Origin: Crocinitomicaceae bacterium
Lineage (GTDB): Bacteria > Bacteroidota > Bacteroidia > Flavobacteriales_D > Crocinitomicaceae
Direction of reading: 5' to 3'
DNA: 64,000 nucleotides
NCBI GenBank assembly: GCA_021740745.1
Contig: JAIOZF010000003.1
Span: 1 to 64,000, forward strand
The notes under the pieces are model-generated. The model saw only the letters and a program-made list of their open reading frames with translations, was not told the origin of the DNA and did no database searches. Positions 18,307 through 27,880 of this stretch are shown in pieces. The position numbers and the translations under genes are program-made. The number at the start of each line of letters is the position of its first letter. The first letter of the stretch is position 1.

Positions 18307-20481
18307 ATGAAAAATTATTTGTTATTTGTTAGTATTTCTTTAATCTCTTTCTTCTCCTATTCGCAGCGATTAAGCGTTGAAAGTATTTGGAAGAAATACG
18401 AATTCGGAAGCCAAGGCGTGGACGGATTTAAATCCATGAAGGATGGTTTACATTTTACGAAACTCTCAGAAATTGAGGGGAAATTAGCTATTACAAAACA
18501 TAAAATCACTGATTCAGAAGGAAAGGGTGAAGTATTAGTTACAGATGCACAGCTAACTTTCAATGGAAAAGTAATCGATGTTAACGATTATGAATTTAAT
18601 GATGACGAGTCTAAATTGCTGATTACCACAAATACAAAAAGCATCTATCGCAGGAGCTATACTGCTGAATACTATTTATTGGATTTAGTTTCAAAAAAAA
18701 TCGATCAGCTTGATGCAAAACACTCACCGCAAACATTAGCCGAATATTCACCAGACGGAACAAAAGTATCGTATATCTACAAAAACGATATCTATGTGAA
18801 AGACCTTAAAACAGGTAAAGCGCGAAAATTAACCTTGGATGGTAAATCGAACAAGGTAATAAACGGAACTACTGATTGGGTATACGAAGAAGAATTTGGA
18901 ATCACAAAAGCCTATGATTGGTCACCTGACAGTAAAAAAATTGCATTTCTGCGATTTAATGAAAAACAAGTGAAAGAGTTTTCATTAACGTATTATAAGA
19001 ATGAACTTTATCCAGAGAATTATACCTTTAAATACCCGAAAGCAGGGGAAGCAAACTCTGTTGTCACAGCTCATTTGTTAGATGTCAAATCAAGTAAAAT
19101 AAGTACGATCAATGTTGGTGAATATGAATATATTCCTCGCCTCCAATGGTCAAACGTTGAAAACAAACTTATCCTTCTTACACTGAACCGTCATCAAAAC
19201 CATTTAAAATATCACTTAATTGACGCAACAAACAAAAAAGCGACTAGTAAAGTTTTCTTCGAAGAAAAATCGGCTACATACGTTGAAATTGACAATAACC
19301 TATTGATTTTAAAAGATGGTAAGTCAATACTGAGAACAAGTGAAGCAGATGGATTCAATCATATTTACAGCATCAACTTTGAAGGAAAATCAACCCAAAT
19401 CACCAAAGGCAAATGGGATGTTATCGAATTATTCGGTATCGATAATGCCAATCAATTCATCTATTATTCCTCTGCAGAAAACTCAGCAATTTCAAAGTGT
19501 ATTTATAAAATATCGCTGATTGGTGAAGGAAAAACCTTGATTTCAATGCCGGAAGGCTACAATGATGCTGAATTCACAACTGGCATGAATTATTTCGTTA
19601 AAACATATTCAAACGCTAATAGCCCTGCTGTTATTTCGTTGTGTGATAATACTGGAAAAATGATTGCAGTACTTGAAAACAATCAAAAACTTCAAGACAA
19701 ATTAAGCTCTTATTCGTTGAGTAAGAAAGAGTTTATGCAATTTGATTTAGGGACGCACACACTAAATGGGTGGATGATGAAACCAGCAAATTTCGATGCT
19801 TCTAAAAAATATCCAGTCTACATGGTCGTTTATGGAGGTCCAGGTCACAACGAAGTATTGGATAGCTGGGGAGGAATGAACTATATGTACCATCAACTTT
19901 TAACCCAAGAAGGTTATATCGTTGTTTCAGTTGATCCTAGAGGTACTATGTACAGAGGAGCTGAATTCAAAAAATCAACTTATTTACAATTAGGTAAATT
20001 AGAAACTGAAGATTTGATTGCAACAGGTAAAAAATTACAAGGCATGTCGTTTGTTGATGGCAGTCGTATTGGTATTCAAGGATGGAGTTACGGTGGATTT
20101 ATGTCATCATTAGCCATTACCAAAGGCGCAGACGTTTTCAAAATGGCTATTGCAGTTGCACCTGTCACGAATTGGAAATGGTATGATAACATCTACACAG
20201 AGCGATTCATGCGCACGCCTGCAGAAAATCAAAGTGGATATGATGATAATTCTCCTATCAATTTTGTAAAACAAATGAAAGGGAAATACTTATTAATTCA
20301 TGGTTCAGGTGACGACAATGTGCACTATCAAAATACGATGGAAATGGTCAATGCATTGGTCGCTGCGGATAAGCAATTTGATTTGTTCATTTACCCTAAT
20401 AAAAATCACGGAATATATGGTGGTAACACGCGTAATCACCTATACAACATGATGCTAAATTACACGAAGGAAAATCTATAA
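18307..20481 (+). CDS. dipeptidyl peptidase IV (S9B family)
   Basis: A 724-residue exported serine peptidase that removes X-Pro or X-Ala dipeptides from peptide N termini. The signal peptide is MKNYLLFVSISLISFFSYSQ, from the ATG at 18307; the frame is open further upstream from 18256 but without a signal. A beta-propeller domain comes first, with TDWVYEEEFGITKAY, whose glutamates (about 194-196) bind the substrate amino terminus in DPP IV. The alpha/beta hydrolase follows, with GWSYGGF (Ser about 594), GSGDDNVHYQN (Asp about 669) and NKNHGIYGG (His about 701). All catalytic residues are present. It stands alone on the plus strand, probably for periplasmic peptide breakdown. Confidence 0.94.
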   Translation: MKNYLLFVSISLISFFSYSQRLSVESIWKKYEFGSQGVDGFKSMKDGLHFTKLSEIEGKLAITKHKITDSEGKGEVLVTDAQLTFNGKVIDVNDYEFNDDESKLLITTNTKSIYRRSYTAEYYLLDLVSKKIDQLDAKHSPQTLAEYSPDGTKVSYIYKNDIYVKDLKTGKARKLTLDGKSNKVINGTTDWVYEEEFGITKAYDWSPDSKKIAFLRFNEKQVKEFSLTYYKNELYPENYTFKYPKAGEANSVVTAHLLDVKSSKISTINVGEYEYIPRLQWSNVENKLILLTLNRHQNHLKYHLIDATNKKATSKVFFEEKSATYVEIDNNLLILKDGKSILRTSEADGFNHIYSINFEGKSTQITKGKWDVIELFGIDNANQFIYYSSAENSAISKCIYKISLIGEGKTLISMPEGYNDAEFTTGMNYFVKTYSNANSPAVISLCDNTGKMIAVLENNQKLQDKLSSYSLSKKEFMQFDLGTHTLNGWMMKPANFDASKKYPVYMVVYGGPGHNEVLDSWGGMNYMYHQLLTQEGYIVVSVDPRGTMYRGAEFKKSTYLQLGKLETEDLIATGKKLQGMSFVDGSRIGIQGWSYGGFMSSLAITKGADVFKMAIAVAPVTNWKWYDNIYTERFMRTPAENQSGYDDNSPINFVKQMKGKYLLIHGSGDDNVHYQNTMEMVNALVAADKQFDLFIYPNKNHGIYGGNTRNHLYNMMLNYTKENL

Positions 20482-20629
20482 TAGTTTGATCTGTCAGCCA
20501 ATCTGAAAGCGGCCTTCTAAAAAAACAGTGTGTCTAAAAAAATTATTTCAAAAGCGCAGTAACTAAATGAAATTAGTTTATTAATTTAGGCTCGCATTAA
20601 ACAATACAAAGACTATAAAAGGACACAAA

Positions 20630-21916
20630 ATGAGTGAAATTGCAAAAATTGAATTAGGAGGTCAGGTATTTGAGTTTCCAGTAATCGAAGGTACAGAAAA
20701 GGAAAAAGCGATTGATATCAGTAAGCTTCGCGACATGACTGGTTATATTACTTTAGACACAGGTTACAAAAATACTGGTGCGACAAAGAGTGGTATTACC
20801 TTTTTAGATGGTGAACTTGGTATTCTTCACTACCGCGGTTATTCAATTGAACAATTAGCTGATAAAGCTTCATTCCTAGAAGTTGCTTATTTATTGATTT
20901 ACGGAGAATTGCCAACTCAAGCTGAATTAGATGCTTTTATTTCAAGTATTACAAAGCACACGCTGATTCATGAAGACATGAAGCAATTTTTTGAAGCATA
21001 CCCCGCAAAAGCCCATCCAATGGGTGTATTAGCTTCAATGGTTTGTTCATTATCTACATTCTACCCAGAGTCCTTAGACCCAAACAGATCTAAAGAAGCA
21101 AAAGATTTAACAATCCACCGTCTTTTAGCTAAGTTGCCAACGTTGGCTGCGTGGTCATATAAAAATGCAATGCGTCACCCATTTATGTATCCTAGAAATG
21201 AATTTAGCTATTGCGAAAATTTCTTACACATGATGTTTGCAATGCCAACTGAAGATTACAAAGTTGATCCAGTTGTTGTAAGCGCATTAAACAAACTGTT
21301 AATTCTTCACGCTGACCACGAGCAAAACTGTTCAACTTCAACAGTGCGTATCGTTGGATCATCTCAGTCAAATTTATATTCATCAATTTCTGCTGGTATT
21401 TCTGCACTTTGGGGTCCACTTCACGGTGGTGCCAACCAAGAGGTAATCGAAATGCTTGAGCAAATCCACCAAGATGGTGGCGATGTTGATAAGTGGGTTG
21501 CAAAAGCGAAAGACAAAGAAGATCCTTTCCGTTTGATGGGCTTTGGACACAGAGTTTATAAAAACTTTGACCCACGTGCTACAATCATCAAAAAGGCATG
21601 TGATGATATTTTGGAAAAATTGAACATCAATGATCCAATGTTAGCTATTGCGAAACGTTTAGAACAAGTAGCATTAGAAGACGAGTACTTTAAATCGCGT
21701 AACTTGTATCCGAATGTAGATTTCTACTCAGGAATCATATACAAAGCATTGGGTATTCCAACAGAAATGTTTACTGTTATGTTCTCTATCGGACGTTTAC
21801 CAGGATGGATTGCACAATGGAAAGAAATGACAGAAAATAAAGAGCCAATTGGTCGTCCACGTCAAATATATGTTGGCGCTACACCAAGAGACTACGTTGA
21901 TATTTCAAAAAGATAA
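20630..21916 (+). CDS. gltA: citrate synthase (type II)
   Basis: A 428-residue citrate synthase that condenses acetyl-CoA with oxaloacetate. The extra N-terminal beta domain (KIELGGQVFEFPVIEGTE, TLDTGYKNTGATKSGITFLD) marks the hexameric, NADH-sensitive type II enzymes. Catalytic motifs LHADHEQNCSTSTVR, GPLHGGANQEV and GFGHRVYKNFDPRA are intact. It is monocistronic, with 148 nt of AT-rich upstream DNA containing a small AACTAA/TTAGTT inverted repeat at 20561-20578 and a near-consensus TAATTTAG box, and a strong terminator downstream. Confidence 0.96.
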   Translation: MSEIAKIELGGQVFEFPVIEGTEKEKAIDISKLRDMTGYITLDTGYKNTGATKSGITFLDGELGILHYRGYSIEQLADKASFLEVAYLLIYGELPTQAELDAFISSITKHTLIHEDMKQFFEAYPAKAHPMGVLASMVCSLSTFYPESLDPNRSKEAKDLTIHRLLAKLPTLAAWSYKNAMRHPFMYPRNEFSYCENFLHMMFAMPTEDYKVDPVVVSALNKLLILHADHEQNCSTSTVRIVGSSQSNLYSSISAGISALWGPLHGGANQEVIEMLEQIHQDGGDVDKWVAKAKDKEDPFRLMGFGHRVYKNFDPRATIIKKACDDILEKLNINDPMLAIAKRLEQVALEDEYFKSRNLYPNVDFYSGIIYKALGIPTEMFTVMFSIGRLPGWIAQWKEMTENKEPIGRPRQIYVGATPRDYVDISKR

Positions 21917-21920
21917 AACA

Positions 21921-21953
21921 AAAAATCCCGCTTCATTGAAGCGGGATTTTTTT
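21921..21953. terminator. bidirectional terminator between gltA and the THUMP methyltransferase
   Basis: AAATCCCGCTTC and GAAGCGGGATTT form a perfect stem with an ATT loop, flanked by A and T runs usable on both strands. Confidence 0.9.
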
Positions 21954-21967
21954 TGATCTAATTCTTC

Positions 21968-23197
21968 TTATTCTTCAGTAGTCTCGTCAGTAACTTTCGA
22001 TCCTTCCGAATAACTTGCTCCATCCGTTTGTTTACTTTGTTTTTTTGAACCATCATAAATGGAGAATTTTCTAAAGCTACATTCCAGCTCACCATTGAAA
22101 ACTTTTATTTTTCTATCTGGCTTTAAACCAATCGTTTTAAACCCTTCTTCACTAGCTGACAAAACCCAACAATCGAAGCCTTTCATTTCGTGCTTCATCC
22201 AACTTCCTAATTCATCGTACATTTCTTCGATTTCTTCACCCATTCGAATACCGTATGGAGGATTTGTAATCATAGTGCCTCCGCCTTCAGGAACCTTTGC
22301 TTCTTGAAAAGGAAGAACTGCCGTTTTTACAAATCGACCGAAAGGGAGCGCTCTTAAATTTCTGCGTGTTTTCAAAATCATTTCATCGCTAATATCAGAA
22401 CCCATAATTGTACACGGTAATTCAGTTATACGCTTTTTTGCAGCAGTTAACATTTCTTCCCAAACTTCTGAATTAAAATTCGATAAGTTTTTGAACGCAT
22501 AATGCTGACGTTCAATATTTGAAGGAATTCCTGTCGCTAAAAACGCTGCTTCAATCAACAGTGTTCCCGAACCACAAAACGGATCTACGAAAGTCGATTT
22601 ACGATCCCAACCACTTAAACGCACCAATCCAGCAGCCACAACCTCATTTAATGGTGCTTCACCAGCACTTTCACGATATCCTCTTTGAAATAAAGGTACG
22701 CCACTCGTATTAACAGAAATAGTAGCTTTTCTATCGCGAATATATAAATCAAACATCACCTGTGGCGTTTTGATGTTTACATCTGGTCGTTCATTTAATT
22801 CCTTTCTGAATGTATCCGCAATTGCATCCTTTACTACTAAATATGGAAATTGAGTATGATTAAACAAGTCAGAAAAAACAGCTCCTTTAACAGCAAAAGT
22901 CTTGTCTACACTAAATATAGAGGTCCAATCTATGCGCAAACACTGCTTATACAAGTCATCTTCATTTCTCAATTCGAAATCAGCAATTTTTACCAAAACT
23001 GAAATCACGCATCGGCAATGTAAATTCAGACGATACACGTCGTTCCAATCTCCTTTCAGGTAAACTGCGCGGTTTGCTGCAACCATTCCTGTATATCCTA
23101 ACTCCTCTAATTCTTGCATAACTGCCTCTTCCAACCCAAACACTGTTTTAAGCGTTATTGATAATTTACGAGTTGGTAAGCTTGATTTATCTCTCAT
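21968..23197 (-). CDS. THUMP-domain RNA methyltransferase (RlmL N-terminal-like, 23S rRNA m2G)
   Basis: A 409-residue protein. After a basic start (MRDKSSLPTRKLSITLKTVF) it has a ferredoxin-like/THUMP region (about 10-165) and a Rossmann methyltransferase domain with VDPFCGSGTLLIEAAF (SAM binding), MGSDISDEMI and the catalytic [10 protein letters not shown]. The NPPY motif marks amino-group methylation, and the closest known role is guanine-N2 methylation of 23S rRNA as in RlmL. The last roughly 30 residues are low-complexity (Ser, Lys, Thr, Glu). The frame is open up to 23287, but the ATG at 23197 gives the family-typical N terminus. Annotation as a DNA methylase would be a common mistake. 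Confidence 0.9.
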   Translation of the reverse strand: MRDKSSLPTRKLSITLKTVFGLEEAVMQELEELGYTGMVAANRAVYLKGDWNDVYRLNLHCRCVISVLVKIADFELRNEDDLYKQCLRIDWTSIFSVDKTFAVKGAVFSDLFNHTQFPYLVVKDAIADTFRKELNERPDVNIKTPQVMFDLYIRDRKATISVNTSGVPLFQRGYRESAGEAPLNEVVAAGLVRLSGWDRKSTFVDPFCGSGTLLIEAAFLATGIPSNIERQHYAFKNLSNFNSEVWEEMLTAAKKRITELPCTIMGSDISDEMILKTRRNLRALPFGRFVKTAVLPFQEAKVPEGGGTMITNPPYGIRMGEEIEEMYDELGSWMKHEMKGFDCWVLSASEEGFKTIGLKPDRKIKVFNGELECSFRKFSIYDGSKKQSKQTDGASYSEGSKVTDETTEE

Positions 23198-23246
23198 TTT
23201 AGTAACTTTAAGTGTTGAAACACTATTTTTGTACAAAAAAACGAAT

Positions 23247-25538
23247 TTGAACGCAATAAAGCGCCATTTAACTTTCATCACATTCACTATTTGCTGTTTT
23301 TATTCGTATTCACAGCAGAAAGTCGGGCTCGTATTGAGCGGTGGAGGAGCAACTGGGTTCGCACACATTGGTGTTTTAAAGGCTCTCGAAGAAAGAGGGA
23401 TTCCAATTGATTATATTACGGGGACATCTGCTGGAGCATTGGTTGGATCCATGTATGCCATTGGTTTTAGTCCCGAAGAAATTGAGGCATATGTCCTCAA
23501 TGAAGAATTTCAAATGATGACAAAAGGAAAGATTGATGCATCTCGAAGATTCGTTTACCGGGAAGATGATATCAATGTAAGTTTGCTAGATGTTTCTTTT
23601 TCAAAGGACAGTATCTTAAGTAAATCTTTGCCAACGAATTTTATTTCATCATCTTACCTAGACTTTGAAATGATGAAGTTTTTGGGAACCACTATTGCTT
23701 CATATGACAATCAGTTTGATAATTTATTTGTCCCATTTCGCTGTGTTGCATCTGATATTTCGAATAAAAAAAGCATTGTATATTCTTCTGGCAATCTGCA
23801 AAAAGCAGTTAGGGCTTCAATGACCTATCCTTTTTACTTGAATCCAATAAGAATTAATGGACTTTTGTTGTTTGATGGTGGATTGTATGACAATTTCCCC
23901 GCTGGAACTATGTACAACGAATTCAATCCGGATTATATAATTGGAAGTAATGTATCCTACAATGCTGCTCCGCCAAGCGAAAACAGTTTAATCAGTCAAA
24001 TAACAAATATGCTTGTTTCCTATTCAAGTTTTGAACTTCCTTGTGAAGCAGGTTATATTATTGAGCCAAAAACGAAGGTGACAACATTTGATTTTGACGG
24101 GGTTCAGCAAGCAATTTTAGACGGATATAATTCAACTTTGGTTTATCTAGATAGTATTGAAATACAAATGGAACGAAAAGTGACGAAAGAGGAACTTACT
24201 GCAAAAAGATTAGCATTCCGAAGTAAAATCATTCCATTGAACGTAAGTTCTATTTCAAATAATTTTAATAAAAAGAAAGATATTCGTTATGCAAGAGCCT
24301 CTATGATGCGGATTAAAAAGGAAGAAGTTATTACGGCTGAGCAAATAGAACAACGCTATTTTCGTTTGTATGCTACACCGCAAATTGATTTTATTTATCC
24401 CTCTTTAACGTTAAAAAAGGATAGTACGTACAATCTAGATTTAGAGGTGCGCAAAGCAAAAGATTTTAAATTAGATGTTGGCGGACATTTTTCATCGCGT
24501 GCTGTTAATACGGGGTTCATTGGTCTTACCTATCGAACAATTGGAAAATTAGCCACTAGTTTCCACGGTGAATCTTATTTCGGTAAGTTTTATGGCTCCA
24601 TAAAAACAAATATAACAACTGAAATTCCTTCCATATTCCCTATTAGTGGATCTGTTTATTTTGTAATGAATCGATGGGATTATTTCAAAAGTTTTGCGAC
24701 ATTTTTTGAGGACGTTAAACCATCTTTTTTGATTCAAAATGAAATGTATTATGGATTAAAATTCAAACATCCTATAGGAAATACAACAAAGAGCACTATT
24801 GATTTTAGACTTTTCAACATTGAAGATGATTATTATCAAACAGATGAATTTACGAATAAAGATACAGCGGATTTTACAACATTTGACGGTGGTTCAATCA
24901 GCTGGGAATTTGTTCAGAATTCACTAAATCGCAAGCAATTTGCCAGCGGAGGTCATTTTGTTCAAGTTAAATTTCGTTACGTAAATGGAATGGAGCGCAG
25001 TACACCTGGATCAACTTCACCGCAAAATATACCTCAAAACAAATCGCATTCTTGGCTAAACATCAACGCAGAATTTCAGTCTTATATAATCAACAAGACA
25101 GCATTTCACTTTGGATTGCATGGTAAAGGTGTTTTTAACAGTCAATCCTTATTTTCTAATTATACGGCTACACTTCTTGCAATGACATCTTTTTCGCCGA
25201 TAGCAGATGCTGAAACATATTTTCTTCCAGAATACCGTTCTCCTCAGCATTTGGGTGCAGGATTCAATATGATTTTTACATTTAATAAAAATGTGGATTT
25301 GCGTTTTGACGGTTATTACTATCAACCATTTGTGCAATTAATTCGTAATGATGATGGAACACCAAGTTATTCAAAACCGTTTAAAGGAGATCTTTTTATC
25401 GCATCATCTTCGTTGATTTATCACTCAATTATAGGTCCAATTAGGGCTACAGTGAATTATTTTCCGAAACAAACTGCTCCAATTGCTTTTCAAATAAGTT
25501 ATGGGTGGGTATTATTCAATGAGCGCGCAATACGATAA
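23247..25538 (+). CDS. patatin-like phospholipase fused to an outer-membrane barrel (PlpD/type Vd-like)
   Basis: About 763 residues. A signal peptide (NAIKRHLTFITFTICCFYSY) precedes a patatin domain: oxyanion loop LSGGGATGFAHIGVLKAL, nucleophile elbow GTSAGALVG, and catalytic aspartate in LFDGGLYDNFPAG. A POTRA-like linker (about 310-410) and a C-terminal barrel rich in aromatic strands, ending TAPIAFQISYGWVLF, follow. This matches surface lipases of the PlpD or Bacteroidota patatin-BamA type. There is no ATG near the start. TTG at 23229 lies inside a TAnnTTTG box (23224-23231), so the TTG at 23247 is preferred, with moderate certainty. Confidence 0.86.
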   Translation: MNAIKRHLTFITFTICCFYSYSQQKVGLVLSGGGATGFAHIGVLKALEERGIPIDYITGTSAGALVGSMYAIGFSPEEIEAYVLNEEFQMMTKGKIDASRRFVYREDDINVSLLDVSFSKDSILSKSLPTNFISSSYLDFEMMKFLGTTIASYDNQFDNLFVPFRCVASDISNKKSIVYSSGNLQKAVRASMTYPFYLNPIRINGLLLFDGGLYDNFPAGTMYNEFNPDYIIGSNVSYNAAPPSENSLISQITNMLVSYSSFELPCEAGYIIEPKTKVTTFDFDGVQQAILDGYNSTLVYLDSIEIQMERKVTKEELTAKRLAFRSKIIPLNVSSISNNFNKKKDIRYARASMMRIKKEEVITAEQIEQRYFRLYATPQIDFIYPSLTLKKDSTYNLDLEVRKAKDFKLDVGGHFSSRAVNTGFIGLTYRTIGKLATSFHGESYFGKFYGSIKTNITTEIPSIFPISGSVYFVMNRWDYFKSFATFFEDVKPSFLIQNEMYYGLKFKHPIGNTTKSTIDFRLFNIEDDYYQTDEFTNKDTADFTTFDGGSISWEFVQNSLNRKQFASGGHFVQVKFRYVNGMERSTPGSTSPQNIPQNKSHSWLNINAEFQSYIINKTAFHFGLHGKGVFNSQSLFSNYTATLLAMTSFSPIADAETYFLPEYRSPQHLGAGFNMIFTFNKNVDLRFDGYYYQPFVQLIRNDDGTPSYSKPFKGDLFIASSSLIYHSIIGPIRATVNYFPKQTAPIAFQISYGWVLFNERAIR

Positions 25539-25552
25539 GCCATTTTGATTTC

Positions 25553-25560
25553 TATCTTTG
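25553..25560 (+). promoter_or_regulatory. candidate -7 promoter element for the VOC gene
   Basis: TATCTTTG matches TAnnTTTG and ends 20 nt before the ATG at 25581. No -33 TTG was found at the expected distance. Confidence 0.5.
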
Positions 25561-25580
25561 TCGAAAATTAGCTTTTATCA

Positions 25581-26648
25581 ATGGAAAAAATCATTTGTGG
25601 TATTCAGCAAATGGGAATTGGAGTTCCCAATGTACAGGAAATTTGGAAATGGTATCGAAAGTTTTTCGGTGTTAATGTGCGCGTATTTGAAGAAGCTGCC
25701 GAAGCGCCTTTAATGACAAGATATACAGGTGGAACGGTACATTCGCGAACAGCGACCTTGGCATTAAGTATGGAAGGTGGCGGTGGATTTGAAATTTGGC
25801 AATTTACCAGTCGCCCGACAGAAAAGGCAAGTTTTGACATTCAAGCAGGAGATTTTGGTTTATATAGTTGTAAAATAAAATCAAGAAATGTTGCTAAAAG
25901 TTTTGATTACTTTAAAGCAAATGGCGCTAACCTTTTAGGTGGTCTGCATACACTTCCGAATGGAAATCAAACATTTTTTGTAAAAGATCCGAATGATAAT
26001 ATTTTTCAAATTGTTCAGGGACGAGGTTTCTTTCGAAATACGAACCATCCATCCGGATGCGGCGGTGTCGCAGGATCAGTAATTGGTGTAAGTAATATTG
26101 ATGCTTCTTTAAAGCTGTATCAAGAAATTTTGGGTTACGAAACAATCGAATATGATGTAACCGATACTTTCTCTGACTTAGCAGAATTACGAGCGGGACA
26201 AGGAAAATTTCGTCGTGTTTTATTAACACATAAACAGGAACGAAAAGGTCCTTTTGCTCGACTTCTTGGTCCCACTGAAATTGAACTTATTCAATCATTG
26301 GATAGAACTGATAGCCGCAAAATTTTTGAAAACCGTTTTTGGGGAGATTGGGGCTTTATTCATTTCTGTTTTGATATTCAAGGTATGGATGCACTTCAAA
26401 AAGAATGTGAAGCTGCTGGATTTCCATTTACAGTTGATAGTTCTGATACTTTTGACATGGGAGAAGCAGGCGGTCGATTTTCTTACATTGAAGATCCAGA
26501 TGGAACTTGGATTGAGTTCGTAGAAACGCATAAAGTGCCAATAATGAAGAAATTCGGCTGGTATATTAATCTTAAAAATAAAAAACCAGGACAATATCTT
26601 CCCAATTGGATGCTTAGAGCGATGGGAATGAATAAAGTAAAGGACTAA
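25581..26648 (+). CDS. VOC-superfamily (glyoxalase/dioxygenase-like) protein with two VOC modules
   Basis: A 355-residue cytoplasmic protein with tandem vicinal-oxygen-chelate modules (about 5-150 and 160-320). Candidate metal-ligand segments include GIQQMGIGVPNVQEIWKWYR, FFVKDPNDNIFQIVQG, GFIHFCFDIQGM and SYIEDPDGTWIEFVETHKV. The two-module layout recalls 4-hydroxyphenylpyruvate dioxygenase and other extradiol-type enzymes, but the HPPD C-terminal signature is not evident, so no reaction is assigned. It appears monocistronic, with its own -7-like box. Confidence 0.8.
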   Translation: MEKIICGIQQMGIGVPNVQEIWKWYRKFFGVNVRVFEEAAEAPLMTRYTGGTVHSRTATLALSMEGGGGFEIWQFTSRPTEKASFDIQAGDFGLYSCKIKSRNVAKSFDYFKANGANLLGGLHTLPNGNQTFFVKDPNDNIFQIVQGRGFFRNTNHPSGCGGVAGSVIGVSNIDASLKLYQEILGYETIEYDVTDTFSDLAELRAGQGKFRRVLLTHKQERKGPFARLLGPTEIELIQSLDRTDSRKIFENRFWGDWGFIHFCFDIQGMDALQKECEAAGFPFTVDSSDTFDMGEAGGRFSYIEDPDGTWIEFVETHKVPIMKKFGWYINLKNKKPGQYLPNWMLRAMGMNKVKD

Positions 26649-26707
26649 TATTGAGTGAATGGTAGGAATCATTGATTAGAAACTGGTTTACTATCACTTT
26701 TAAATTG

Positions 26708-26715
26708 TATTTTTG
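26708..26715 (+). promoter_or_regulatory. candidate -7 promoter element for the DUF4249-like lipoprotein gene
   Basis: TATTTTTG matches TAnnTTTG and ends 20 nt before the ATG at 26736, the same spacing as for the preceding gene. Confidence 0.45.
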
Positions 26716-26735
26716 AATTCTATACAAGTATATCT

Positions 26736-27818
26736 ATGAAAGTACTATTGGGAATAATGAGTTTGGTTGCATTGAGTTTTATGTTTAATTCTTGTGAAGA
26801 AAATGTATCACTCATTGGTGATTTTGAAGAAACAGTAGTTGTTTATGGAATACTTGACCAGGCTGATTCTGTGCATTACATCAAGATTAATCGTGCATTT
26901 ATAGGTCCTGGCAACTCATATGACCTCGCTCAGATACCTGATAGCAGTTATTTCACGGATGTAGTCGCAACCGTAACTGAAGTTGGTGGTGCTGGTCGTG
27001 TTTGGACCCTAGTAGATACATTAGTGGATAACAAAGATCCAAATGGCGTCTTCTTTTCACCTACTCAAAAATTATATTACTTCCATACCATTAATCAAGC
27101 TGGCTTAAATCCAAGTGCGAAATACCGTTTGGATATCTCCGTAAAAGGTGGAGCAATTAAGGTTCAGGCAGAAACTGAAATCGTTACAGGAATTACAAGT
27201 ACTGCATCGTCTCAGAACTTTAGCTTTAAATTTGCGGATGACCCAGGTTCGTACGTTTCTTCTGCAGTGAATGTATCTAATGTTGGAAATTCTTACGTTG
27301 TAAATACTGCTTTAGATATTAATTTTTATGAATATGAAGGCACAGCATACAACCTAAAAACAGCTAAATGGAGTTTAGGTGAAGCAGATGTTGTTCCGCA
27401 AAGCAGCAAAGCTTTTAGTGCTAGTGGAAACTCATTTTACACTCTCATAAAATCAAACATTACTCAAAATTCTGCCATTACAAAAAGAACACTTAAATCG
27501 CTAACGGTTAGAATCACAGGTGGTGCAGAAGAGCTATACAATTACATGACTGTTAACAAACCAAGTTCAACACTTGCGCAAAGTAAGCCGACATACACTA
27601 ATCTCTCAATTATAGGAGAAGGGAGAGTTTTAGGAATATTCTCTTCTCGTCAAACAGTTACGTTTGAGAAACCATTTTATGTTTCAGCTCAGCAAGCTTA
27701 TATTAGAGCAATTGACAAAAAATCAACTCGAGAATTATGCACTGGACCAATTACTGGAACATACTTATTCTGCAGTCCTCACCCTGGCGATCTAACTGAA
27801 CCTTGGGCTTGTCAATAA
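26736..27818 (+). CDS. DUF4249-like lipoprotein
   Basis: A 360-residue lipoprotein: the signal peptide MKVLLGIMSLVALSFMFNSC ends in a lipobox-like FNSC with the cysteine at about residue 20. The body has the DUF4249 pattern: an early VVYGILDQADSVHYIKINRA, YRLDISVKGG, then repeated beta-strand stretches and a C-terminal REL-containing segment. DUF4249 proteins often accompany TonB receptors in Bacteroidota, but none is adjacent here. Function is unknown; it is probably anchored in the outer membrane. It ends 62 nt before priA, and transcription may be separate. Confidence 0.75.
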   Translation: MKVLLGIMSLVALSFMFNSCEENVSLIGDFEETVVVYGILDQADSVHYIKINRAFIGPGNSYDLAQIPDSSYFTDVVATVTEVGGAGRVWTLVDTLVDNKDPNGVFFSPTQKLYYFHTINQAGLNPSAKYRLDISVKGGAIKVQAETEIVTGITSTASSQNFSFKFADDPGSYVSSAVNVSNVGNSYVVNTALDINFYEYEGTAYNLKTAKWSLGEADVVPQSSKAFSASGNSFYTLIKSNITQNSAITKRTLKSLTVRITGGAEELYNYMTVNKPSSTLAQSKPTYTNLSIIGEGRVLGIFSSRQTVTFEKPFYVSAQQAYIRAIDKKSTRELCTGPITGTYLFCSPHPGDLTEPWACQ

Positions 27819-27880
27819 CTTTTCGAAGGTTTTAGGTATTACATTCCTATTATATTATGCATTGTTCTTAATTTTAGAAC

